Positions 39,678 through 48,059 of a DNA stretch of 64,000 bases are shown here, one piece after another. The notes below the pieces were generated by a model. That model made no database searches and was not told where the DNA came from. It worked only from the letters and a program-made list of their open reading frames with translations. The translations under genes and the position numbers were made by a program. The DNA is from Vibrio penaeicida (lineage in GTDB: Bacteria > Pseudomonadota > Gammaproteobacteria > Enterobacterales > Vibrionaceae): NCBI RefSeq assembly GCF_019977755.1, contig NZ_AP025144.1:2418001-2482000 (forward strand). The letters run 5' to 3'. Every line of letters begins with the position of its first letter. The first letter of the stretch is position 1.

Positions 39678-41504
39678 CTAAAGCTTGTAACGCGTATCCA
39701 TAACCGTTACTGGTTCGAATGTTTTTCCGCTTTTTACCGCTTTCTTCGTTGCTTTCTTTTCTTCTTCATCGATCCAGAACGTGTGAAGACCAATTCTACT
39801 AGATATGGTAAACAAACTTTCAGTACGTTTGGTCATAGGTTGCTCAGGGTATTTCATGTAACGCCAATACGCTTCACGTGTGTAAGGGACCATATAACCT
39901 GGGACCACAACATCGGCATCAGCAATAGCCTGTTGAATATTTTGGGAAAGATCTTGCTTAGCAACAACATCAAATTCATTTCTATATTGCTCAATCAGTG
40001 AGTCTAGCTCTGGCGTACTGTAGTTCGTATGGTTATTCGTTTGAGCTTTGTTTGCGTTGGCGGAATGAAAGTAGCCCCAATATTGAGGTACATCATTGGT
40101 TCCCATAGTCAACCAAGCGATTTGATGCTTCTTCTCACGAATATATTTAAATGCGGAAGAACCATCTACAAGATTGAGTGAGAAGTCAATTCCAGCTTTC
40201 TTGGCTTGCTCTTTAAGATAAGCAATACGGGGAGTGTGAGTGTTCCAGCCATAAGTAATGGCAAAACTTAATCGCTCACCTTTTTCATTAATCCTAATAC
40301 CATCAGGACCAAAGCGATCATATCCGGCTTTTGCAAAATACTCACCGGCTAACACAGGATCAAATTTTGGCGGTACTGGATTTGGAAGACTGTATTTACC
40401 ATGACCAAAGCCCGCCGCGGTAGGCATTCTAGAATAGTCCCCGCGAATAAGTTTTTTGATCATCCCATCGTAATCAGAGGCATGCATTATACCTTTACGA
40501 ATATTCTGATCTGAAAGGTTCGGCTTGGATGTATTTAGCCATAAGCCCGACATTCCTTGGGGAACTTCATTGAACCCCCAAAATCGATGAATATATCCTT
40601 TCTGGTATGGTTCAGTGTCAGTCTTTTCATGCCAGACTTCAGGAAGAACCGTAAAGAAGGCATCCAGTGAACCTTTTTCGAAATGCTTGCGAGCGATATC
40701 ATTATCTCTGATGACTTTCATGCGTATTTTGTCGACATTAAATCGATTTTGGTAGTAACGATTACTATAGCCCCACCAATCATCTCCGACATGCTTGAAA
40801 GTGACGCTCTTACCCTTTTTTACTTTATCCAAGTAGTATGCATTCGTAGTTGGTTCAGGTTTAAAGTTATATTTACGTACAAAGTTGTCATCTACCCCAT
40901 CACCATTTTCGTCTTTTGATGGCTTATAGAAATGTTCGGGGCGTGGTGCAAAACCACCTAAAGCATAAAGAAGATCTTCTTTGTTTTTCTTTACACCTGA
41001 AACGATAGCGAGAGTTTGTTCATCAATCTTAATGATTTCGGAAATTTGCTCTGTGTAATATGTATTATACCAAGGAGCAACGATGTCCTTTGAGCGATAG
41101 AACTTAAGCGAGAATAAAAAATCGTCTGCCGTTACTTTTTCACCGTCAGACCACTCAGCTTTTGGATTTAATTTAAAGTAGATTGTCTTATCGTCACCCG
41201 CAAAGGCCCACTCATTGGCAAGTTCAGGAATATAGGCCAGAGTATCTGGGTGCTTGCCAACCAAAGCTGGGACATCATCAACAAAAAATGCTCTTAAGCC
41301 TGAATTTGAATCAGGTCCTACTACCCTTAAGGTTTGCGGAAAACTATTAATAAAAGTGCGATACGTTCCACCGCGCTTGGCTTCTTCTGAACCAATCAAA
41401 GGTTCATCCCAATTTGTTTCCCAGTTCAACCCTTCCGGTAACGAAGCTGCTTGAGCTGCAAATCCTGTTGCAGAAAGCAACGCAGCTATGACTATCTTTT
41501 TCAT
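39678..41504 (-). CDS. yejA: Peptide ABC importer binding protein, YejA-like
   Basis: A 608-residue periplasmic solute-binding protein of family 5. The signal peptide (MKKIVIAALLSATGFAAQAA) is followed by the YejA-like start LPEGLNWETNW, and typical blocks such as PELANEWAF, WSDGEKVTADDF and TNAYYLDKVKKGKSV. ATG 41504 was preferred over 41510 because AGGGA is 6 bases from it. Yej systems import peptides and are linked in enterics to microcin C uptake and peptide resistance. It lies between the permeases and the ATPases in one operon. Confidence 0.88.
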   Translation of the reverse strand: MKKIVIAALLSATGFAAQAASLPEGLNWETNWDEPLIGSEEAKRGGTYRTFINSFPQTLRVVGPDSNSGLRAFFVDDVPALVGKHPDTLAYIPELANEWAFAGDDKTIYFKLNPKAEWSDGEKVTADDFLFSLKFYRSKDIVAPWYNTYYTEQISEIIKIDEQTLAIVSGVKKNKEDLLYALGGFAPRPEHFYKPSKDENGDGVDDNFVRKYNFKPEPTTNAYYLDKVKKGKSVTFKHVGDDWWGYSNRYYQNRFNVDKIRMKVIRDNDIARKHFEKGSLDAFFTVLPEVWHEKTDTEPYQKGYIHRFWGFNEVPQGMSGLWLNTSKPNLSDQNIRKGIMHASDYDGMIKKLIRGDYSRMPTAAGFGHGKYSLPNPVPPKFDPVLAGEYFAKAGYDRFGPDGIRINEKGERLSFAITYGWNTHTPRIAYLKEQAKKAGIDFSLNLVDGSSAFKYIREKKHQIAWLTMGTNDVPQYWGYFHSANANKAQTNNHTNYSTPELDSLIEQYRNEFDVVAKQDLSQNIQQAIADADVVVPGYMVPYTREAYWRYMKYPEQPMTKRTESLFTISSRIGLHTFWIDEEEKKATKKAVKSGKTFEPVTVMDTRYKL

Positions 41505-41530
41505 AAACATTCCCTATTTAATTATTCTAG

Positions 41531-42577
41531 TTATACGTAACGAGTAAATTTCTTTGGATCAAAGGCTGCACGAATCGCTTCGCCAATGAACGTAACCATA
41601 ATAAGTACAAATACGATTGCGGCAACTACCGAAGACACAATCCATGGTGAGTCCAAATTAGATTTGCCTTGTTGTAACAACTCGCCCCAGCTTGGCGTTG
41701 GTGGACGTAGACCCAATCCTAAATAATCCAATGCAGTAAGAGCGGTAATGTTGGCTGCAATGGTAAACGGAGCAAGTGTCACGATCATAACCATTGTATT
41801 GGGCAATATGTGCTTGAACAGAATTCTTGAAGTACTGGCACCTAAAGCTCTTGCAGCCATTACGTATTCGCGTGCCGACTCTTTGTATGTCATGGTTCGC
41901 ATATACCAAGTCAAACCCATCCAACTAAAGAGAACATTTATGGCGACAAACAGCGTGAAAGTGGGCTGAGTGATCGAGACCAAAATCATAATGACATAAA
42001 GGAATGGAACCATTGACCAAACTTCGATAAGACGCTGAACAAAAAGGTCAAACTTTCCGCCAAAGAAGCCCATCGCACAGCCAACAGCGGTACCAATCGC
42101 GTACGAGATGGCCATGGTGAGTAATGCAAAACCCATCGCAATTCTAAAGCCATAAACAAGTCGAGCTAGAATATCGCGTCCAATAACATCTGTTCCCAAG
42201 TAGTGCTGAGTTTCTGCGTTAGGAGACGTTGGAGGAAAATCGCCACTAAAGTCTTGTTCATACGGGTTCCAAGGAACAATTGGCATTAAAATAAAATCAT
42301 CAGTATCGGACGTTGCAAAAGACTTAGCTAACTCACGGTAATTGGCTTCACCTGAATGTGTCTGCCCAAAGGTTTCTGCAAGGTGAACATCACTCACTAC
42401 TGGGAAAAACCATTGGCCCTGATACTTAACAACCAGTGCTTTGCTGTTTACAAAAACTTCTGCAAATAGAGACGCAACAAGCAGTACAGATAAGATTAGG
42501 AAAGACCAGTAGCCACGTTTAATCTCTTTAAAACGCTTGATTTTCTTTCTTGTTAAAGGCGTTAAATTCAACATCAT
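41531..42577 (-). CDS. yejE: Peptide ABC importer permease, YejE-like
   Basis: A 348-residue permease. The first helix is followed by a long periplasmic loop with SKALVVKYQGQWFFPVV and LGTDVIGRDILARLVYG, which match E. coli YejE closely, then about five further helices with the EAA-type loop (ARALGASTSRILFKHILPN). ATG 42577 overlaps the YejB-like stop by one base; the longer frame to 42619 is shadow. The ending IGEAIRAAFDPKKF also matches YejE. Inner membrane. Confidence 0.9.
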   Translation of the reverse strand: MMLNLTPLTRKKIKRFKEIKRGYWSFLILSVLLVASLFAEVFVNSKALVVKYQGQWFFPVVSDVHLAETFGQTHSGEANYRELAKSFATSDTDDFILMPIVPWNPYEQDFSGDFPPTSPNAETQHYLGTDVIGRDILARLVYGFRIAMGFALLTMAISYAIGTAVGCAMGFFGGKFDLFVQRLIEVWSMVPFLYVIMILVSITQPTFTLFVAINVLFSWMGLTWYMRTMTYKESAREYVMAARALGASTSRILFKHILPNTMVMIVTLAPFTIAANITALTALDYLGLGLRPPTPSWGELLQQGKSNLDSPWIVSSVVAAIVFVLIMVTFIGEAIRAAFDPKKFTRYV

Positions 42578-43599
42578 CACGCTCCAAACTTCACACGTGG
42601 ATCGACCAACGCAACACAAATATCAGACACAATATTGCCGACCAAAAGCATTAAGGCATTAATGGCGACTATCCCCATAACAACTGGGTAATCTCGCTCC
42701 ATGATGGATTCATATCCAAGTAAACCAATGCCGTCAATATTGAAAATTACTTCTATTAAGAAAGACCCAGACATAAAGAACAATAAGGAGTTACCAAAGT
42801 GACTAGCAATTGGAATCAAACTATTGCGTAACGCGTGCTTTCTTACTGCTTTTTTAAACGGTAAGCCTTTGGCTATAGCTGTACGAATGTAGTCTGAGGA
42901 AAGGTTTTCCATGAGGTTATTTTTCATGGTCATAGTGAGGGTTGCGAAGTCACCAATTAGATAACAAATTAGAGGTAAAATTGCATGCCACATAATGTCT
43001 TTGACGCGTTCGTAGACCGTTTCATAATCGTCAAAATCATCCCCTACAAAGCCTCCCATAGGGAACCACTCTAAGTTATAGCTAAACCACGTAATAAGCA
43101 GTACGCCCACGACGTATCCTGGTAATGCATACCCTAGAAAAATAAGAATCGAAGAAGATGAATCAAACACACTGCCGTGCTTGAGGGCTTTGTAATAACC
43201 CAATGGGATGGATATGAAATAACTAATGAAGAAAGTCATACCGCCGTAAAACAGAGAAACTGGTAATCTCTCAGCGATCATGTCAGTGACAGGTTCGTAG
43301 TAACGAGTTGATTCTCCAAAATCTAGAACAACAAGTTTACTTAGCCAGTCAACGTAAGCTTCAAGTACAGGTTTGTCTAATCCATAGAATGCGTTTAATT
43401 CTGCCATTTGGTCTTCTGATAAGGCAGAGCTGTCACCCGCTACCGATGTTGACGCGCTGTCTCCTTGTGGCTGCATGTTTGCGAGCATCCGCTCAACTGG
43501 TCCACCAGGAACAAATCGTGTAATGGCGAAAATTAAAATGGTTATTCCTAAAAATGTTGGAATAACAAGCCCTAAGCGGCGTAAGAAATAAGATAACAC
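42577..43599 (-). CDS. yejB: Peptide ABC importer permease, YejB-like
   Basis: A 340-residue inner-membrane permease. It begins LSYFLRRLGLVIPTFLGI, as YejB does, and has FVPGGPVERML, the EAA loop AIAKGLPFKKAVRKHALRN, and the terminal GLLGYESIMERDYPVVMG...VDPRVKF. I chose GTG 43599 because GGAGAAGG lies 7 bases upstream and the protein then aligns with YejB; an ATG at 43647 would add 16 residues with no support. First gene of the five-gene operon; the long region upstream holds its promoter. Confidence 0.88.
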   Translation of the reverse strand: MLSYFLRRLGLVIPTFLGITILIFAITRFVPGGPVERMLANMQPQGDSASTSVAGDSSALSEDQMAELNAFYGLDKPVLEAYVDWLSKLVVLDFGESTRYYEPVTDMIAERLPVSLFYGGMTFFISYFISIPLGYYKALKHGSVFDSSSSILIFLGYALPGYVVGVLLITWFSYNLEWFPMGGFVGDDFDDYETVYERVKDIMWHAILPLICYLIGDFATLTMTMKNNLMENLSSDYIRTAIAKGLPFKKAVRKHALRNSLIPIASHFGNSLLFFMSGSFLIEVIFNIDGIGLLGYESIMERDYPVVMGIVAINALMLLVGNIVSDICVALVDPRVKFGA

Positions 43600-44380
43600 G
43601 TACCGACCTTCTCCGAGTCTTTTGCTTCTCCGCCATAAAAATGTCATTCACGCACTGTAGTATTCATAGTGCCGTGAAGTTAGGCGGAGCTGGATTGAAC
43701 ATCATTGTCCCAGTACCGCTTCAAATTTAATGAGACTGAACTATCGTAGACGGTTCTTGTCAGACTAGATCTGAAACTACCTTATTCCATTATATTTATG
43801 TGTTCCTTATATGATACGCGGTATCAAATTCCTAATTACAGCAAACGTTTCCCTAAGCTAAAGGGAAATTAAAGACATATAGTCTGAAAAATAGTAAGAA
43901 ATCAGATTTAACAATCGAACAATTAGTTATAATCAACCTTTAACACCAAATTAACAAAGAAAAACAGTTAACAACTTCAATACACGCACCATGCTTCATT
44001 CGTGTCATTTCATTTGTAAATATGTCTATTTGTAAATATGAAGAATTAAAACCCAATATAGATCTCAAAACTGAAACTTCACCCCATCAAAGCTTGGTTT
44101 ATTAGAGTCAGACATCAAAGCTCAAAATCCGGCTCACTTATTAAGACCCTATTGACATAATAAACAGAAATAAGTATACGTAGATTTGTTCAAATAATAT
44201 TCTCTTATATAAAGCGATGAACAATCACATAGAGTTAATGGATTGATATTAACTAGTGACCCGACATCACTATTAACAGATCTCCCAATTATTACTTTTC
44301 TTGATGTACTCTTTTTAATCCTCGCACTTTCAATACCTACACAACTATCAATTAGACACCTGGCAGTTACACAAATATTA
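43600..44380. other. Long intergenic region upstream of the yej operon
   Basis: About 800 bp with no convincing gene. It should hold the yej promoter. A palindrome TGATACGCGGTATCA (43812-43826) lies about 215 bp before yejB and could be an operator. A 13-bp direct repeat ATTTGTAAATATG occurs at 44012-44024 and 44028-44040. The rest is A/T-rich and featureless to me. Confidence 0.45.
43812..43826. promoter_or_regulatory. Candidate operator palindrome upstream of yejB
   Basis: TGATAC/GTATCA arms around a GCG centre form a perfect two-fold site in otherwise A/T-rich DNA. Its GC centre and position before the yej operon suggest a dimeric regulator site. The regulator is unknown. Confidence 0.35.
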
Positions 44381-44408
44381 AAAAAGGCTCGCTAGTGCGA
44401 GCCTTTTT
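44381..44408. terminator. Intrinsic terminator of tfoX
   Basis: A perfect 12-bp stem AAAAAGGCTCGC/GCGAGCCTTTTT with a 4-base loop; on the minus strand a U-run follows. Confidence 0.9.
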
Positions 44409-44421
44409 GCTAATTCAATTT

Positions 44422-45009
44422 TTACGCTTCCTGACACAATGCAAGCAATTCATCCTTTTGCTGCTCTTGAATCAGTTTCCAGTGACAACCTTTTACTGCA
44501 CCAGCAAATTTCCATAACAAACGAATATCCACTTCGCCGCCATATGTTTGCTTAACACGTCTAAATACATCAACAGGACCTAACCGCATAAAAGTACTGA
44601 CATCTTCTACACCGGATTTTTTCACCATTCTTTCTAAGGTTAATTGCATATTTGGGAGATCACGCAATCTTCTACTGTCTTTAGACTTTTGAAAAGCTCT
44701 TTGCTGTTTAGAGAAATTTATAGATGCCCGAACGATGCTTTCTAGCTCCTCGTGCATGGCGTCAAACAAATCAGTAATGTCGTAATAGTTAACAATAGCT
44801 GTTGTTTGCTTTTTAACATGCTTATATTTTTCACATCCAAGCTCTACCAATTTCTTATCTAGGTTTCCACCGCCTCGAATAAAAATTGTTTCATTAGTAA
44901 TTAGTGCGTACATCGCTCCTTCGTTGAATAAGCCAATTCCACCGAACATTGATCGTTTTTGATAACTACCAAATTGATCAACAAAATCATAGAACATTGA
45001 TTCCTTCAT
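44422..45009 (-). CDS. tfoX: TfoX/Sxy-family competence regulator
   Basis: A 195-residue regulator of the TfoX/Sxy family, which in Vibrio activates natural competence and type VI secretion genes with CRP. The N-terminal domain has YQKRSMFGGIGLF, and the C-terminal domain has LRDLPNMQLTLERMVKKSG and WKFAGAVKG, as in V. cholerae TfoX. The strong ribosome site GGAGGT lies 8 bases before the ATG. No cyclic di-GMP riboswitch like the one before tfoY is visible upstream, which favours tfoX over tfoY. In V. cholerae tfoX translation depends on the TfoR small RNA; I cannot see that partner here. Confidence 0.85.
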   Translation of the reverse strand: MKESMFYDFVDQFGSYQKRSMFGGIGLFNEGAMYALITNETIFIRGGGNLDKKLVELGCEKYKHVKKQTTAIVNYYDITDLFDAMHEELESIVRASINFSKQQRAFQKSKDSRRLRDLPNMQLTLERMVKKSGVEDVSTFMRLGPVDVFRRVKQTYGGEVDIRLLWKFAGAVKGCHWKLIQEQQKDELLALCQEA

Positions 45010-45426
45010 GCTCTGTAACCTCCAAACTTATGTGTTAACCCCCCGATCAATACACAAGCGCCGAATATTAAATAAATATCGACTTTAGAGATGCAACCAA
45101 ATATACGGTTACAAAAAACACTTCAAAATTAGAAATGTGACTCGAAGTTTATGATGAAATTTACCTTTATGAAACCGCATACTTAACTGAATGAAATAAG
45201 TTAAGATATTGCTCACAGTAACTTTGTATCAATAAGCAAAAAAGTGAATATGTGTCACATCTTTATGTGACAGAGGTAATTAATCACAGTTAAAATGTCG
45301 TAAACGCTCGGTTTATTGAGCCTTTATGTACTGAAATGCTGGACTTTTTTTCTTGTGCGTTTTGTTGCGCGACCTATAGATAGCGCGCTAAAATGGAGCC
45401 CATATTAGACTGTTCTAAGTATCCAA
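45010..45426. promoter_or_regulatory. Divergent region between tfoX and the HDOD gene
   Basis: This 417-bp gap should hold the tfoX leader and promoter (leftward) and the HDOD promoter (rightward). Its clearest element is a perfect palindrome TGTCACAT/ATGTGACA with a 4-base spacer (45253-45272). It contains TCACA...TGTGA, the reverse order of a CRP site, so I do not call CRP. A run of six G lies in the tfoX leader (minus strand, about 45047-45042) and might take part in RNA pairing. Confidence 0.4.
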
Positions 45427-46350
45427 ATGAATCATTTATCATTTTACTGGTTACCTCATAACAACCAGTTACTGCTCCAAGGGCTTGAGTCCGAATTTGC
45501 TCAATTAGTGGAGCAATCCATAAATACTGGCAAGATCAGTCTTCCGCCAATTCCAGACGCTGTCTTGAAGATCCAACAACTTTGTACAATGGATACCACG
45601 GGTATTCCAGATATTGCAGAGTGTCTAATGGAAGATCCCAGCCTTACCGCCGTGGTTATCCGAGTCGCTAATTCAGTGGTTTTTAATCGCAGAAATATTA
45701 CCTGTACCGATTTGCAAACTGCGGTGTCTCGATTAGGCATCCTTCGCGTTCGAGATATAGTGACAGCGCAGGCAATCGAACAGTTAAAGAATTCGGTTAA
45801 CCTGAATAAAGAATGCAATCATGTATTAACAAATAGCGCATCTGTATCTCGCAGGTTAGCGGCAACGATGGTTCTTGTTGTTCGTTCATTCCAAGCTACA
45901 GAAGACGGTGAAAAGTACGAATACATGGAAATAGAGAAAGCGCTTCTCAGCGGTCTACTGGCCGACATTGGTGTTTTCTGTCTTGTTAACGAATACCACC
46001 TATACCTCGATCGAGGAAATTACCTTGATTACGACATAGCACTTCAAATTTTCCAGTCTCGCTGTGCTGTTACCAGTCAACTTGTACTAAAAAGTTGGGG
46101 ATTTGATCGAGACTTTATTGAAGTCGCGACGAATAAATCGGTAGAAGAACAGGCGCATCCAGTCACCTACTTGGATGTTGCCCGAATAGCGAACCATCTC
46201 CTAATGTTCCGTGATGAAGATGATGAGATTGACGAACACGAAGTTGAATTCGATGTTGATGGCGCGGAAGTGCTCTATGAATTGAGTAATCTTTCGGATT
46301 CTGACTTCGAAAATGAAATTAAAAAGATAATGAATTCAACTGGGTTCTGA
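45427..46350 (+). CDS. HDOD-domain protein
   Basis: A 307-residue cytosolic protein of the HDOD type, an HD-related output domain without the metal-binding HD pair. Typical blocks are LPPIPDAVLKIQQLC, DPSLTAVVIRVANSVVF and TAVSRLGILRVRDIV. HDOD proteins act in signalling and regulation, often near cyclic di-GMP or stress circuits; a specific role here is unknown. The C-terminus is very acidic. It lies 24 bp before the broken lysO and probably shares its transcript. Divergent from tfoX. Confidence 0.85.
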   Translation: MNHLSFYWLPHNNQLLLQGLESEFAQLVEQSINTGKISLPPIPDAVLKIQQLCTMDTTGIPDIAECLMEDPSLTAVVIRVANSVVFNRRNITCTDLQTAVSRLGILRVRDIVTAQAIEQLKNSVNLNKECNHVLTNSASVSRRLAATMVLVVRSFQATEDGEKYEYMEIEKALLSGLLADIGVFCLVNEYHLYLDRGNYLDYDIALQIFQSRCAVTSQLVLKSWGFDRDFIEVATNKSVEEQAHPVTYLDVARIANHLLMFRDEDDEIDEHEVEFDVDGAEVLYELSNLSDSDFENEIKKIMNSTGF

Positions 46351-46374
46351 TCTCTCTGATATTTTGAGGATTTT

Positions 46375-47283
46375 ATGTATTCAGGGATGATTCTGATATT
46401 CACGCCTTTGGTGATTGGTTACCTCCTTCCTTTCACCAATAAATCTTATTTGGATTACGTCAACCGAATCACGCATTACTTAATCTATTTTATTCTATTT
46501 TTGATGGGCTTGAGTCTCGCGGCACTGGATAATCTTTCTAGTAACCTCCAGCTCATTCTTAAAATAGCAATGACCTTTTACTTTGTTATTGGGCTTGCTA
46601 ACCTGCTAGTCCTGCCCATTCTAGATAAGTATTTCCCTGTGCAAACCGAAAGCACAGCTACTAAGTTGCCTTTCCACAAAATGATGATGGAGTCAGTCAA
46701 ATTAGTACTCGTCGTATCTTTAGGCTTGGCGATTGGCTTATTATCCCTTTTCTCTCTTCAATGGGTTGATCAAACGAGCGAAGCCGTTCTTCTATTTCTT
46801 TTACTCTTCATTGGAATTCAACTTAGAAATAGTGGATTAACCCTAAAATAAATCTTGATTAATAAGCACGGCATGCTGATCGCATCAGCTATAATCTCAA
46901 CATCTCTATTTGGTGGCTACATCGCATCACTATTGCTAGAAATCGACCCTTTCCAAGGCATGGCGATGGCTTCAGGATTTGGCTGGTATTCATTAGCCGG
47001 TATTTTAATGGGCGATGCCTACGGTCCCGTCTATGGTGGTGCATCATTCATATTGGAACTTGCTCGCGAGCTAGTAGCGCTAGCCTTAATACCAATGCTA
47101 GTTCAAAGATTTCCATGCACCTCAATTGGCTACGCAGGAGCAACCGCAATGGATTTTACTCTTCCGGTAATACAATCGACTGGCGGAATACGGTGTGTAC
47201 CCATTGCGATTGTTAGTGGATTTATTTTGAGTTTATTGGTTCCGGTCTTAATGTTGTTTTTTGTATCTTTAAGCGGAACATAA
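46375..47283 (+). pseudogene. lysO: Lysine exporter LysO (YbjE), broken by an in-frame stop
   Basis: Together the two halves match E. coli LysO (299 residues), an inner-membrane lysine exporter, nearly end to end: YSGMILIFTPLVIGYLLPF at the start, FIGIQLRNSGLTLK mid-way, then ILINKHGML and, in the second half, MASGFGWYSLAGIL and ATAMDFTLPV. A TAA at 46849-46851 sits exactly where E. coli has Gln (LTLK-Q-I), a one-base CAA to TAA change; the frame is unbroken on both sides. GAGGA precedes the first ATG. Restart at TTG 46855 or ATG 46873 lacks a ribosome site. Real nonsense mutation, readthrough or sequencing error are all possible. Confidence 0.85.
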
Positions 47284-47285
47284 GC

Positions 47286-47368
47286 TATACCCAAGTAACC
47301 TCAAAGAGTTAGAGGTGAAACGTTTACCTTCACCAAATCAACGATTAAAATAAGGTTATTCGGGCATA
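47286..47368. repeat. Mini copy of the palindromic repeat (83 bp)
   Basis: The left end TATACCCAAGTAACCTCAAA is identical to copy A (15947). The right end AGGTTATTCGGGCATA matches its complement at 13 of 16 positions. The interior differs and holds a small GGTGAA/TTCACC hairpin. It looks like an internally deleted or minimal derivative, three bases after the lysO stop. Confidence 0.65.
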
Positions 47369-47420
47369 AATAATTCAACAAACCCAAATAGCCTGAAGTC
47401 TGACTCTAAAGGAACTCGCA

Positions 47421-47933
47421 ATGAAACGTTTTGCCTTCGCCCTACTTTTAGCTAGCTCATCAACATTTGTATATGCGGATCAAGCATTGTGCTTAGAAAA
47501 GAAGTACGACAATTATGTTGATGCGTCTTTGACTTGGTATGAAGACCTCGTCTCTTTTACTATTCAAGATAACCCAGCACTCACCGATGTTGGTCAATGG
47601 TTTTTGAACGGAAGAAAAAATCACTTCGAGCTCAATAGGGAAGCTGTGCATTACTATTTGAGCAACGACCCTAGCAAAGTTGCCACAGAACGGTCAGTGG
47701 AGGCATGGTTAAAGCTTGAGCAAAAGGAAATCAAAGTTCTTGCATCCCGAAGCGATAAGCTTGGTCAACTTGCTAAAGTCACCTTCAATGATCGTCAATC
47801 TCAACCGCATACCCAAAACTACGAATTAAGAACGGCCTTTGCTGAACTCCTAAGTCATCCCAAAAAGATCGACAGTGCGTTGAATAAGTACAACCAAAGC
47901 ATCAGTAAACTAGAACAGGAACGCTGCCAATAA
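47421..47933 (+). CDS. Exported protein of unknown function, 170 residues
   Basis: A small exported protein: signal peptide MKRFAFALLLASSSTFVYA, then a mainly helical mature part of about 150 residues. It has a Cys shortly after the cleavage site (in ALCLEKKY) and another at the second-last position (RCQ), which could form a disulfide joining the ends in the periplasm. I do not recognise the family. AAGGAAC precedes the ATG by about 8 bases. It stands alone between the mini repeat and panP. Confidence 0.72.
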   Translation: MKRFAFALLLASSSTFVYADQALCLEKKYDNYVDASLTWYEDLVSFTIQDNPALTDVGQWFLNGRKNHFELNREAVHYYLSNDPSKVATERSVEAWLKLEQKEIKVLASRSDKLGQLAKVTFNDRQSQPHTQNYELRTAFAELLSHPKKIDSALNKYNQSISKLEQERCQ

Positions 47934-47987
47934 CTCACTGGCACGTCAGGTTAAAGTTTCGGCAAACATACAAAATGGTAATAATTA

Positions 47988-48014
47988 AGACGGGACTTTG
48001 TGCCCGTTTTCGTT
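47988..48014 (+). terminator. Weak intrinsic terminator
   Basis: Stem ACGGG/CCCGT with an 8-base loop followed by an interrupted T-run; shorter than other terminators here. Confidence 0.5.
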
Positions 48015-48059
48015 TAGATTGACCCGCTTGCAAACGTAGAAATATAAGTAAATAAGGTT

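Noticed and set aside
45010..45100. Cyclic di-GMP riboswitch before the TfoX-family gene
   Set aside because: The conserved blocks of the class I riboswitch known before tfoY are absent on the minus strand.
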